NCBI RefSeq assembly: GCF_009731355.2
Contig: NZ_AP022810.1
Coordinates: 930,001 to 994,000, forward strand
Direction of reading: 5' to 3'
DNA length: 64,000 nt
Source: Desulfuromonas sp. AOP6
Lineage (GTDB): Bacteria > Desulfobacterota > Desulfuromonadia > Desulfuromonadales > SZUA-540
Shown here piece by piece: positions 27,498 through 35,751 of the stretch (positions within the stretch are counted from its first letter, which is position 1; the number at the start of each line of letters is the position of its first letter). Under the pieces are notes generated by a model. That model had not been told where the DNA came from. It saw only the letters and a program-made list of their open reading frames with translations, and did not search any database. The translations under genes were made by a program, and so were the position numbers.

Positions 27498-28740
27498 AGT
27501 CTTTCAATCGGAAACCATGGCTACGGCCCTGAGGATGGTGAAGGAAACCCTGGGACCTGACGCCCTCATCCTTTCCACCCGTACCGTGCGTAAAGGCGGT
27601 GGCTTTTTCGGCAAGCCCCTGCTGGAGGTAACGGCTGCCATCGAGCCGGAAGCCGCCAAACCGGCCCCGAACAGGCCGGTGGCCGCTGCCAGACCGGCGC
27701 GGGCCTACGCCAGTGTCGCCGACGATATCCGCTATGAGGATATCTGGGCCGGCCGCCAGGGCACCCCGGCGGTCGAGGAGCCGCCCACCCGCCGCACCCA
27801 GGCTGCCAGTGCTCCTGTCGACACGCTGCGCAGCGAAATCGACGAGCTGCGTTCGCTGGTGCAGGGTTTCGTACGAGAGATGGCCGAGCGCAAGCCCGAA
27901 CCTGCTCCGGCGGCACCACGCTGGACGGCGCCCACGGCGCCGGCGCGCAAAGGACAGGATGCCTGGCTGGCACCGGTCATGGCCGAACTCAGCGCCCTTG
28001 GTCTCGAAGACGAGGTCGCGGAGACCATCGCCCGCTATGCCGGCGAGAAGCTGACCCCGCAGCAGGTCTACAGCCCCGGTGTGCTCAACAGTTTCTTTCA
28101 CGACGCCCTTACTGACCTCGTCCAGGTCAGTGGCCCGATCGTCCGTCCCGGCGAAGCCCGTCGCCTCGCCCTGGTTGGGCCCACCGGCGTCGGCAAAACG
28201 ACGACCATCGCCAAGCTGGCAGCCGACTATCTCCTGCAGGGAGGGCAGAGCGTTGCCCTGGTCACCATCGACACCTACCGTATCGCCGCCGTGGAGCAAC
28301 TCAAGGTCTACGGCGAAATCATGAATGTTCCCGTCGAGGTGGTCGTGCGGCCCGAGCAGCTGGAGCAGGTTTTTGCCCGCCACCGGGACAAGGACCTTAT
28401 CCTCATCGACACCGCCGGCCGCAGTCCCAAAGACGATGTCAGTCTGCGCGAGCTCGGTGAATTTCTGCACCCCGATTATGCTATTGAGAACCACCTGGTG
28501 CTTTCCGCCACCACCCGCGAACGCGACCTGGGCGAAGTGATCCGCCGTTTTCAGGGGCTCGGCCTTAAAAGCCTCATGTTTACCAAGCTGGATGAGTGCG
28601 AAAGCCTGGGTGCCCTGATCAATGTGCCGACGCGCCATAATTTCCCCATTTCCTACCTGGGCAATGGCCAAAGGGTTCCTGAAGATCTCATGCTGGCCGA
28701 AGCCCGCCGGGTGGCCGGACTCATTCTGGGAAAAGAGTAA
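27487..28740 (+). CDS. flhF: Flagellar GTPase FlhF
   Basis: FlhF is an SRP-type GTPase that sets the position of polar flagella. The 417 residues have a variable N-terminal B domain beginning MQVKVFQSETMATALRMVKETLGPDALILSTRTV. A Pro/Ala-rich linker and then the NG domain follow, with P-loop LVGPTGVGKTTTIAKLA, IDTYRIAAVEQLK, IDTAGRSPKD and TKLDECESLG. Together with flhG next door it suggests few, polar flagella. Confidence 0.97.
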   Translation: MQVKVFQSETMATALRMVKETLGPDALILSTRTVRKGGGFFGKPLLEVTAAIEPEAAKPAPNRPVAAARPARAYASVADDIRYEDIWAGRQGTPAVEEPPTRRTQAASAPVDTLRSEIDELRSLVQGFVREMAERKPEPAPAAPRWTAPTAPARKGQDAWLAPVMAELSALGLEDEVAETIARYAGEKLTPQQVYSPGVLNSFFHDALTDLVQVSGPIVRPGEARRLALVGPTGVGKTTTIAKLAADYLLQGGQSVALVTIDTYRIAAVEQLKVYGEIMNVPVEVVVRPEQLEQVFARHRDKDLILIDTAGRSPKDDVSLRELGEFLHPDYAIENHLVLSATTRERDLGEVIRRFQGLGLKSLMFTKLDECESLGALINVPTRHNFPISYLGNGQRVPEDLMLAEARRVAGLILGKE

Positions 28741-28750
28741 GGATTTGCCG

Positions 28751-29662
28751 ATGATGGAAACAGTACAGAAATATGTGGACCAGGCAGGCACTCTGCGCTC
28801 TCTCTCGGGCCGGCTGGCCGGCAAGGACAAGGCGGCCGTGGCTGAAACGAAGACGACCCGCGTCATTTCCGTGACCAGCGGCAAGGGCGGAGTTGGCAAG
28901 ACGGCCGTCGTTTCCAACATGGCCGTGTCGCTGGCTCGCCTGGGGAAAAAGGTCCTGATTATCGATGCCGACCTTGGTCTGGCCAACGTCGACGTCGTCT
29001 TCGGTCTGGCCCCGCGCTACAATCTGAACCATTTTTTTGCCGGCGAACAGAGCCTGCAGGACATTATGGTCGAAGGGCCGGCCGGTATTCATATCCTGCC
29101 CGCTGGATCGGGAGTGCAGAGATTTACCCGTCTCGATTCCACCCAGAAGATGCGCTTCATGGAGGACCTCGACAATCTGCACGGCGAATTCGATATCGTC
29201 CTCATCGACACCGAGGCTGGCATTTCCGAAAACGTCACCTATTTCAACGTGGCCGCCCAGGACATTCTGGTGGTCACCACGCCCGAGCCGACGGCCATCA
29301 CCGACGCCTACGCGCTGATGAAGCTCCTCTCCATCCAGTATCACGAAAAACGCTTCAACCTTATCGTCAACTCGGTGCGCAACAACGACGAGGCCCTGGA
29401 TGTCTACCGCAAGCTCACCATGGTCTCAGGGCGCTATCTCGACATTTCCATCGATTTTCTCGGTGGCATCCCTTTCGATCGCCGCATGCACGAGGCGGTA
29501 CGCCGGCAGCGGGTGATGGTCGAGCTCTTTCCCACCACCAAAGTGAGCGCCGCCTTTGAATCGCTGGCCGGCCAGCTTACCTCCGGTTCGCGCGAATCCC
29601 AGGCCAAGGGGTCTCTGCAGTTTTTCTGGAAGAAGATCATGTCCTTCGGCAGCGGAGGCTAG
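28751..29662 (+). CDS. flhG: Flagellar number regulator FlhG (FleN, MinD-like ATPase)
   Basis: FlhG is a MinD/ParA-type ATPase that limits flagellar number, acting with FlhF. I start at the ATG at 28751, after AAGG and ten bases past the flhF stop, giving 303 residues; the open frame further upstream runs inside flhF. The deviant Walker A VTSGKGGVGKTAVVSNMAV, the Walker B IIDADLGLANVDVVFGL and VLIDTEAGISENV are clear. A C-terminal helix could bind the membrane. Confidence 0.95.
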   Translation: MMETVQKYVDQAGTLRSLSGRLAGKDKAAVAETKTTRVISVTSGKGGVGKTAVVSNMAVSLARLGKKVLIIDADLGLANVDVVFGLAPRYNLNHFFAGEQSLQDIMVEGPAGIHILPAGSGVQRFTRLDSTQKMRFMEDLDNLHGEFDIVLIDTEAGISENVTYFNVAAQDILVVTTPEPTAITDAYALMKLLSIQYHEKRFNLIVNSVRNNDEALDVYRKLTMVSGRYLDISIDFLGGIPFDRRMHEAVRRQRVMVELFPTTKVSAAFESLAGQLTSGSRESQAKGSLQFFWKKIMSFGSGG

Positions 29663-29664
29663 AC

Positions 29665-30402
29665 ATGAACAAAGCGTTTGGATATGGCCAGACAGAGGGC
29701 GATGAGCGCTCCCGGCTGATCCAGTCGCATCTGCCGACGGTCAGCCTGGTGGTCGATCGCATGATGTGCCAGGTACCGTCTTTTCTCACCCGCGACGACG
29801 TCACCAGCGCCGCTATGATGGGTCTGCTCGACGCGGCCAATCGTTTCGATCCCTCCCGCGGCATCCTGTTCAAGACCTTTGCCGAGCATCGCATTCGCGG
29901 CGCCATCTTTGATGAAGTGCGCAAGATGGACTGGTTTTCCCGCTCACTGCGCGACAAGCAGTCGCGGGTGGCGGACGCGATGAATGTGCTCGAGCATCAG
30001 CTTGGCCGCAGCCCCGAGGAGGAAGAGGTGGCCGAGGCCATGGGCATCGCTCTGGACGAATATCGGGATACCCTCGGGCAAATTGGCCATCTCGGCTGCG
30101 TCAGTCTGCACGAGACGCTGGATGATTCAGACGAAGGACGCAGCTTCCTCGACAGTCTCGAAGATCCCGACGGCAAGAATCCCGAAGAGCAGTTGGCCGA
30201 GCACCAGTTGACCCATGAACTGGCCGCGCATCTGGAAAAGCTGACGGAAAAGGAGCGGCTGGTCGTCTCTCTCTACTATTATGAGGAACTGAGTCAGAAG
30301 GAGATTGCCGAAGTGCTCGAGCTCTCTGAAGGACGTGTCTCCCAGCTTCATAGCCAGGCCCTGCTCAAGCTCAAAGTCAAGATGCAGAAACGTCAGCGTT
30401 AG
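29665..30402 (+). CDS. fliA: Flagellar sigma factor FliA (sigma-28)
   Basis: FliA directs RNA polymerase to late flagellar promoters and is inhibited by FlgM. The 245 residues show region 2 (SAAMMGLLDAANRFDPSRGILFKTFAEHRIRGAIFDEVRKMDW), region 3 and region 4 (LTEKERLVVSLYYYEELSQKEIAEVLELSEGRVSQLHSQALLKLK). It starts three bases after flhG. Matching promoters (TAAA-N15/16-CCGATAA) occur at 39265, 45323, 51874 and 51915. Confidence 0.97.
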   Translation: MNKAFGYGQTEGDERSRLIQSHLPTVSLVVDRMMCQVPSFLTRDDVTSAAMMGLLDAANRFDPSRGILFKTFAEHRIRGAIFDEVRKMDWFSRSLRDKQSRVADAMNVLEHQLGRSPEEEEVAEAMGIALDEYRDTLGQIGHLGCVSLHETLDDSDEGRSFLDSLEDPDGKNPEEQLAEHQLTHELAAHLEKLTEKERLVVSLYYYEELSQKEIAEVLELSEGRVSQLHSQALLKLKVKMQKRQR

Positions 30403-30405
30403 GTC

Positions 30406-30819
30406 ATGCCTATGTCTTTGCAGGAAATCGCTCTCGTTATCGCCTCTGCCCTCTGGCTGCTCACCTGCATGGTTTTACTTCTGCTGCTGGTGCGCTTGCG
30501 CCGCCTGGATCGGCAGAATGGGGCCTTGCGCCAACATCTGGACGATGCTCTGGCCCGCCTGGATCTGCTGGAGAGCAGGGCATCAGCCCACCAGCCCCAG
30601 GCTGGCGCCATTCCGGATAAAGAGCAGCTGCGGGCCCAGCTCAAAGCCCGCTTGGATATGTCTGCCGTTGGCAGCAGTCTGCCGGAAAAATATCGCTATC
30701 TCGCTTCCATGGCCGGGCACGGTATGAAGGCGGAAGAAATCGCCGATGTGCTTGATATCTCTCCCCGTGAGGCGGAGCAGTTGGTGCGGCTGGCCCAGGT
30801 AGCGAGACGAAACCAGTAA
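30406..30819 (+). CDS. Small membrane protein with C-terminal helix-turn-helix-like segment (DUF2802/DUF6115-like)
   Basis: The 137 residues have one N-terminal membrane helix (IALVIASALWLLTCMVLLLLLVRL), a short coiled coil (LRRLDRQNGALRQHLDDALARLDLLE), a Pro/Gln linker and a C-terminal helical segment YLASMAGHGMKAEEIADVLDISPREAEQLVRLAQVA, which looks like a sigma-4-type helix-turn-helix. Similar small genes follow fliA or sit near cheW in several phyla, under names such as DUF2802. The function is unknown. It starts three bases after the fliA stop, so it is co-translated with it. Confidence 0.75.
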   Translation: MPMSLQEIALVIASALWLLTCMVLLLLLVRLRRLDRQNGALRQHLDDALARLDLLESRASAHQPQAGAIPDKEQLRAQLKARLDMSAVGSSLPEKYRYLASMAGHGMKAEEIADVLDISPREAEQLVRLAQVARRNQ

Positions 30820-30885
30820 CGCCTAAAGATTCGGCCTCTTCCTGTCGAAGAGTATCTGGACAGTCAAGAGAAAGGACAGGTTGCC

Positions 30886-31617
30886 ATGAGTTCAGGAATT
30901 TACAGCGCCATGTCGGGCGCGATGGCCCGCATGAACCTGATGGATACCATCAGCGACAATATGAGTAACAGCCGTACCGCCGGTTTCAAGGGCGGAGAAA
31001 GTGCTTTTGAAGGAATTCTGGAGCGGACGCGGACCGGTGTCGAAATCCGCGGCATCAATCTGACGGAGGTTCGCCAGGGGTTTACGAATTTTGGTCAGGG
31101 AGCGCTTACTCCGACCGGCATCGGCACCCATCTGGCTATCGAGGGAGAGGGTTTCTTTCGGGTGCGCGGGGCCGATGGCGAAGAATTCTATACGCGTCAG
31201 GGCAACTTTAATCTCAACAGTCTGGGGCAGCTGGTCAATGGTGCCGGCATGAATGTCCTGGATGATGCGGGCCAGCCCATCGTGCTGCCCAGTCCTGATG
31301 TAGAAATCGACGAGCGCGGGCGTGTCAATGTGGGTGAGGGCGACTTCCGCCAGGTGGCCGTCATGGGCTTTGCCGATCTTGGCAGCCTGGAACGCCGGGG
31401 AGATGGCCTTTTTGCACCCACCGGCAATGCGCCTGAGCCGCAGGCGGTGGCCGAGCCTGTTGTTCATCAGGGCAAGATTGAAGAATCCAATGTCAATATG
31501 ATGGCGGAGACGGTGCGCATGGTCGAAGCCAATCGCGCTTTCGAGGCCTGCCAGCGCATGATGAGAACCTTTGACGACCTTTCAAGCAAGGCCAACGAAA
31601 TCGGTCTGCTTGGTTAA
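30886..31617 (+). CDS. flgF: Flagellar basal-body rod protein FlgF
   Basis: FlgF is a proximal rod subunit. The 243 residues show the axial N-terminus SSGIYSAMSGAMARMNLMDTISDNMSNSRTAGFKGGE, the core LAIEGEGFFRVRGADGEEFYTRQGNFNLN and the C-terminus KIEESNVNMMAETVRMVEANRAFEACQRMMRTFDD. It is shorter than FlgG and directly precedes it, which supports FlgF over FlgG. Confidence 0.93.
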   Translation: MSSGIYSAMSGAMARMNLMDTISDNMSNSRTAGFKGGESAFEGILERTRTGVEIRGINLTEVRQGFTNFGQGALTPTGIGTHLAIEGEGFFRVRGADGEEFYTRQGNFNLNSLGQLVNGAGMNVLDDAGQPIVLPSPDVEIDERGRVNVGEGDFRQVAVMGFADLGSLERRGDGLFAPTGNAPEPQAVAEPVVHQGKIEESNVNMMAETVRMVEANRAFEACQRMMRTFDDLSSKANEIGLLG

Positions 31618-31644
31618 GACGCCTACAGCGAGGAGACATAAATT

Positions 31645-32433
31645 ATGATCAGGGCATTGTGGACAGCATCGAGCGGCATGGAAGCCCAACAGGTGAACAT
31701 GGACGTGATCGCGCACAATCTGGCGAACGTTAACAGCGTTGGCTTCAAGAAGAGCCGGGCCGACTTCCAGGACGTCCTCTACCAGACCACCCGCATGGCC
31801 GGCACCACGACCGCCGACGGCGGTGAAATTCCCACCGGCATCCAGATCGGCCTCGGCGCCAAAGTGGCCGCCGTGCAGAAGATCTTCACCGTCGGCGACA
31901 TGCAGAGCACCGGCAATGAGCTAGATCTGGCCATCGAAGGCACCGGTTTCTTTCAGGTGATCCTCCCCGACGGCGAAACCGCCTATACTCGTGACGGTTC
32001 CTTCAAGAAGGACAGCGTCGGCCGCATGGTGACCTCGGAAGGTTATCCGCTCTTTCCTGAAATCGTCATCCCCGAGAATACGACCCGCATCTCCGTCGGG
32101 GAAGGGGGCGATGTTGAAGTCTTTCTCGATGGCGAGGGCGCACCGGCCCAGGTCGGTGTCATCGAACTGGTGCGCTTCAGTAATCCCGCAGGACTTTCCA
32201 GCCTCGGCCGCAACTTGTACGCTGAAACCATCAGTTCCGGGGTGCCGGTAGCCGGCGTCGCCGGCACCGAAGGTCTGGGACTGATCAGCCAGGGTTTCCT
32301 GGAAGGCTCCAACGTCAGCGTCATGGAAGAGATGGTCAACATGATCGCCGGCCAGCGCGCCTACGAGGTAAACTCCAAGGCCATCCGCACCGCCGACGAG
32401 ATGCTGCAGATGACCAACGGACTGATCCGCTAG
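31645..32433 (+). CDS. flgG: Flagellar distal rod protein FlgG
   Basis: FlgG builds the distal rod that crosses the periplasm. The 262 residues are of standard length and carry ALWTASSGMEAQQVNMDVIAHNLANVNSVGFKKSRADFQDVLYQT, the L-type stretch typical of FlgG, and the C-terminus LEGSNVSVMEEMVNMIAGQRAYEVNSKAIRTADEMLQMTNGL. Confidence 0.97.
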   Translation: MIRALWTASSGMEAQQVNMDVIAHNLANVNSVGFKKSRADFQDVLYQTTRMAGTTTADGGEIPTGIQIGLGAKVAAVQKIFTVGDMQSTGNELDLAIEGTGFFQVILPDGETAYTRDGSFKKDSVGRMVTSEGYPLFPEIVIPENTTRISVGEGGDVEVFLDGEGAPAQVGVIELVRFSNPAGLSSLGRNLYAETISSGVPVAGVAGTEGLGLISQGFLEGSNVSVMEEMVNMIAGQRAYEVNSKAIRTADEMLQMTNGLIR

Positions 32434-32444
32434 GCGGAATGATC

Positions 32445-33398
32445 ATGACGCGCTTATGGCTCATGCTGACGCTGTTCCTGCTCTGCGGACAGGCAACGGC
32501 CGCCCTGGCCCTGGAGATTCGCTTTCGTCCCCAGGCCCAGGCCCAGGGTGAAATCCTGCTGCTGGGCGAAGTGGCGCAGATTCTTCCCGATACCAACGAA
32601 AACCGCCTGCTGGGAGACCTGACCCTGTTTCGCGCCCCGGCTCCCGGCGAAGAAGAGCTGCACCAGGCCGCCGATATTCGGGCCTATGTCCAGCGCACGA
32701 ATCCCGATCTGGCGGAGGCCGCCTGGGGCGGCGCCGAGGAAGTTCGGGTCATCCGTGCCGGCATTACCGTGGACCAGGCCCACATCAACCGGATTCTGCA
32801 GGACTACCTCAAGTCGCAGCAGGACAACCTGGCTTCCACCGCTACCTCGCTGGAAATCGTCGGGCGCATCGCCCCCTTCGTCTTGCCCCAAGGCAAGCTC
32901 CAGGTTGACGTCATCCCCTCCGATCCGGCCATCGTCAACAGCAACCGTTTCACCCTGATCTTTCGCATTGACGGCCGCGTAGTCAAAAACCTCTCCGTGC
33001 GCGTCCAGATGCAGGCCATGGCCCAACTGGTCGTGGCGACGACCGAGCTTCGCCGAGGGCAGATTATCGGTCAAGGCGACCTGCAGCTGGTCGAGGCCGA
33101 ACTGGGGAGGCTGCGCGAGCCCTGCCAGGATCTGGATGAGCTGATCGGCAAAAAGGTGCGGCGTACCATTTCCGCCGGTGAGCCCATCGAATGTTACAGC
33201 ATCGAATTTCCCCCCATGGTTCAGCGCGGCGAGCTTGTGACCATCGTCGCCAGCCGTGGATCGCTGACCATCAGCGCCACCGGACTGGCCCGTGAAGATG
33301 GTAAGAAGGGGGATGTCATCAAGGTACGCAACACCAGCTCGCAGAAAGATGTTCACTGTCGGGTGATTGCTCCCGGCGTGGTGGAAGTGGAGTTCTGA
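32445..33398 (+). CDS. flgA: Flagellar P-ring assembly chaperone FlgA
   Basis: FlgA is a periplasmic chaperone needed to assemble the FlgI ring. I choose the ATG at 32445, six bases after AGGCGGA; an ATG at 32439 abuts that site. The 317 residues begin with a signal peptide (LWLMLTLFLLCGQATAALA) and contain SAF-domain features: VVATTELRRGQIIGQGDLQLVE, DLDELIGKKVRRTISAGEPI and GELVTIVASRGSLTISATGLAREDGKKGDVIKVRNTSS. It sits ahead of flgH and flgI, as expected. Confidence 0.94.
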   Translation: MTRLWLMLTLFLLCGQATAALALEIRFRPQAQAQGEILLLGEVAQILPDTNENRLLGDLTLFRAPAPGEEELHQAADIRAYVQRTNPDLAEAAWGGAEEVRVIRAGITVDQAHINRILQDYLKSQQDNLASTATSLEIVGRIAPFVLPQGKLQVDVIPSDPAIVNSNRFTLIFRIDGRVVKNLSVRVQMQAMAQLVVATTELRRGQIIGQGDLQLVEAELGRLREPCQDLDELIGKKVRRTISAGEPIECYSIEFPPMVQRGELVTIVASRGSLTISATGLAREDGKKGDVIKVRNTSSQKDVHCRVIAPGVVEVEF

Positions 33399-33399
33399 T

Positions 33400-34092
33400 A
33401 TGAAAAAAGCCATCACCCTGCTTTGTGTCTTTAGCCTTTTCGCCGCCGGTTGCGCCTCGCATCAGCCGGCCATGGATCCACCGCCGCCCCTGACCCCTTC
33501 CGCGGCGATGGTGGAGCCCCCGGTAGAGCCCTCGGCTCCCGGCTCCCTGTGGAACGCCGGCAACAACGATCTTTTCGCCGATCACAAGGCTCGGCGGGTC
33601 GGCGATATCCTCACTGTCGCCATTTTCGAGCGGGCCAGCGCCAGCAAGGAAGCCAAGACCAGCACGGGCCGTTCCAGCAGCGCCTCCGCCGGGATCGACA
33701 ATCTCTTCGGCATCGAAAAGAACATCGGCATGATCAACAGCGCCATCAACCCCGCCAGCCTTATCGGCACCGAGTACGAAAACAGCTTTCAGGGCAGCGG
33801 CTCCACCAGCCGTAAAGAGGATCTGGTTGCCACGCTCACCGTGCGGGTGATCGAGGTTTTCGGCAACGGCAATATGCGCATCGAAGGGGGCAAAAACGTG
33901 CGGGTCAACAACGAAGACCAGATTATCCGTCTTACCGGTCTGGTGCGGCCGGCCGACGTCACCCGCGATAATATTGTCGACTCCAAGTACATCCTCGACT
34001 CGCAGATTACCTACACCGGCAAGGGTGTGATCAGTGATAAGCAGAAGCAGGGGTGGCTCGTGCGCGTCCTTGACAACGTCTGGCCTTTTTAG
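33400..34092 (+). CDS. flgH: Flagellar L-ring lipoprotein FlgH
   Basis: FlgH forms the outer-membrane L ring. The 230-residue product starts at 33400, one base after the flgA stop. A lipoprotein signal ends in the lipobox FAAGC (Cys19), followed by a Pro-rich linker, then the conserved NDLFADHKARRVGDILTVAIFE and the C-terminal LTVRVIEVFGNGNMRIEGGKNVRVNNEDQIIRLTGLVRPADV. Its presence shows an outer membrane, hence a Gram-negative cell. Confidence 0.96.
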   Translation: MKKAITLLCVFSLFAAGCASHQPAMDPPPPLTPSAAMVEPPVEPSAPGSLWNAGNNDLFADHKARRVGDILTVAIFERASASKEAKTSTGRSSSASAGIDNLFGIEKNIGMINSAINPASLIGTEYENSFQGSGSTSRKEDLVATLTVRVIEVFGNGNMRIEGGKNVRVNNEDQIIRLTGLVRPADVTRDNIVDSKYILDSQITYTGKGVISDKQKQGWLVRVLDNVWPF

Positions 34093-34124
34093 CCGCCCGT
34101 TTGTGGTGCAGCAGAGGTAAGCCT

Positions 34125-35231
34125 ATGAAACGAATTCTTACAGGCCTGTTTGCCCTTTTCGCGTTGGCCACCATGATGTTGCCTGCTGTCGCCGGGGCTG
34201 CGCGCATCAAAGACATCGCCGGCCTTGAAGGGGTGCGTAACAACCAGTTGGTCGGCTATGGCCTGGTGGTCGGTCTTAACGGGACCGGCGACAGCGCCAG
34301 CACCGAATTCACCATTCAGTCCCTCGTCAACATGATGGAAAACATGGGGCTGACTGTTGACCGCAGCAAGGTCAAAGTGGACAACGTCGCCGCTGTAATC
34401 GTCACCGCCCAGCTGCCGCCCTTCGCCAAGACCGGAACCACCATTGATGTTCTCGTCTCCTCGCTGGGTGACGCCGACAGCCTCGCCGGCGGCACTCTGC
34501 TGATGGCCCCCCTCAAGGGACCGGACGGCCAGGTCTATGCTGTCGCCCAGGGGCCTCTGGTGGTCGGCGCTCTCGCTTTCGGTGGCAATGCGGCCAAAGT
34601 GCAGAAGAATCATCCTACTGTCGGCCGTATTCCTGGCGGCGCCCTGGTGGAGCGTGAGGTTCCCTTCGCCCTGCCCAATCAGAACCGTCTCGTCTATCGC
34701 CTGAAAACCGCCGATTTCACCACGGCGTCGCGCATGGCGGCCGTTATCGATTCCCGTTTCGGGCGCGGCACCGCCTATACTCTCGACAGCGGCAGCCTCG
34801 AAATCGGCATTCCCCGCGCCTACCTTGGCCGCACCGTCGACTTCGTCGCCGCCCTCGAGCGTCTCAATGTCACCCCCGATGCCCTGGCCAAAATCGTGGT
34901 CAACGAAAAGACCGGCACCATCGTCATGGGTGAGGAAGTTCGTCTCTCCACGGTGGCTGTCTCCCACGCCAACCTGAGCCTGGTTATCACTGAATCAGCC
35001 CAAGTGTCCCAGCCCGATCCCTTCAGTGAAGGGGAGACCGTGGTCATACCGCAGACCAGCATCGAGGTCACCGAGGAAGGGGGCGCCCTCGTGGTCGTCG
35101 ACCCCGGCGTCAGTATCGGCGAAATCGCCCGCGCCCTCAACGCCATTGGCGCCACCCCCCGCGACCTCATCGCTATCTTCCAAGCCATCAAAGCCGCCGG
35201 GGCCATGCATGCCGATCTGGAGATTCTGTAA
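34125..35231 (+). CDS. flgI: Flagellar P-ring protein FlgI
   Basis: FlgI forms the periplasmic P ring around the rod. I start at the ATG at 34125 after GAGGTAAG, giving 368 residues with signal peptide ILTGLFALFALATMMLPAVAGA. Conserved stretches are ARIKDIAGLEGVRNNQLVGYGLVVGLNGTGD, VNMMENMGL and VNEKTGTIVMGEEVRLSTVAVSHANLSLVITES. Normal length. Confidence 0.97.
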   Translation: MKRILTGLFALFALATMMLPAVAGAARIKDIAGLEGVRNNQLVGYGLVVGLNGTGDSASTEFTIQSLVNMMENMGLTVDRSKVKVDNVAAVIVTAQLPPFAKTGTTIDVLVSSLGDADSLAGGTLLMAPLKGPDGQVYAVAQGPLVVGALAFGGNAAKVQKNHPTVGRIPGGALVEREVPFALPNQNRLVYRLKTADFTTASRMAAVIDSRFGRGTAYTLDSGSLEIGIPRAYLGRTVDFVAALERLNVTPDALAKIVVNEKTGTIVMGEEVRLSTVAVSHANLSLVITESAQVSQPDPFSEGETVVIPQTSIEVTEEGGALVVVDPGVSIGEIARALNAIGATPRDLIAIFQAIKAAGAMHADLEIL

Positions 35232-35248
35232 AAGGGTGGTCCCCTTTT
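35230..35248 (+). terminator. Weak terminator-like hairpin after flgI
   Basis: AAAAGGG and CCCTTTT pair as a seven-base stem (35230-35236 and 35242-35248) over a five-base loop, overlapping the flgI stop codon. The short T-run makes it a weak terminator at best, so flgJ may still be read from the upstream operon. Confidence 0.35.
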
Positions 35249-35265
35249 AAATCTCGAAAAGCACT

Positions 35266-35342
35266 CACCACGAAGACACCAAGGCACCAAGAAAAATTCC
35301 AATTCCCAATGGGTTACATGGTGTCTCCGTGTCTTGGTGGTG
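35266..35342. repeat. Palindromic intergenic repeat between flgI and flgJ
   Basis: The left arm 35266-35288 (beginning CACCACGAAGACACC) and right arm 35320-35342 (ending GTGTCTTGGTGGTG) are inverted copies matching at 19 of 23 positions, separated by 31 bases. Both contain the CCACGAA/CCAAG wording of palindromic repeats common in intergenic DNA of this bacterial group. A second element with CCACGAA ends lies at 50735-50833. It could be a non-autonomous mobile or REP-type element. Confidence 0.6.
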
Positions 35343-35365
35343 GGTAGTCTAAAAGGTTTTGACTC

Positions 35366-35668
35366 ATGAAAATAAACGTCGACCCGCAAATCCTTCTCTC
35401 ACAGGCCAATGCCAAAGCACCGACCAAAAACGTCAAGCGAGACGATCCCGAGGCGCTCAAAAAGACCTGCCAGGAATTCGAAGCCATCTTCCTCGCCTCC
35501 ATGTTCAAGGCGATGCGCCAGTCCGTCCCGCAAGGGGGCCTTATCGAAAAAGGCAATGCTGACGAAATTTATCAGAGCCTGCTCGATCAGGAAATCGCCA
35601 CGCAAGCGTCCAAAGGGCAAGGGATGGGTATTGCCGAGGTGCTGTATCGGCAGCTTTCATCCAAATAA
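35366..35668 (+). CDS. flgJ: Rod-binding protein FlgJ, muramidase domain absent
   Basis: The 100 residues match only the N-terminal rod-binding domain of FlgJ: LKKTCQEFEAIFLASMFKAMRQSVP and IYQSLLDQEIATQASKGQGMGIAEVLYRQL. The C-terminal peptidoglycan hydrolase domain of the enterobacterial protein is missing, as in many non-gamma bacteria, so another enzyme must open the wall for the rod. It caps the rod during growth. It is the last gene before a base-composition change. Confidence 0.93.
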   Translation: MKINVDPQILLSQANAKAPTKNVKRDDPEALKKTCQEFEAIFLASMFKAMRQSVPQGGLIEKGNADEIYQSLLDQEIATQASKGQGMGIAEVLYRQLSSK

Positions 35669-35751
35669 ATTGTGGAAAAAAGATAGTTTGCCCTTCGACC
35701 AACCAGCCACGGTCAGTGTCAGTCTCATATTAAATTCCTTATGGTAGAGTT

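Noticed and set aside
30824-30851. TAAA-N16-GTCGAAGA before flgF as a FliA promoter
   Set aside because: Only five of eight -10 positions match; the gene follows its operon neighbours closely, so a separate late promoter is not needed.
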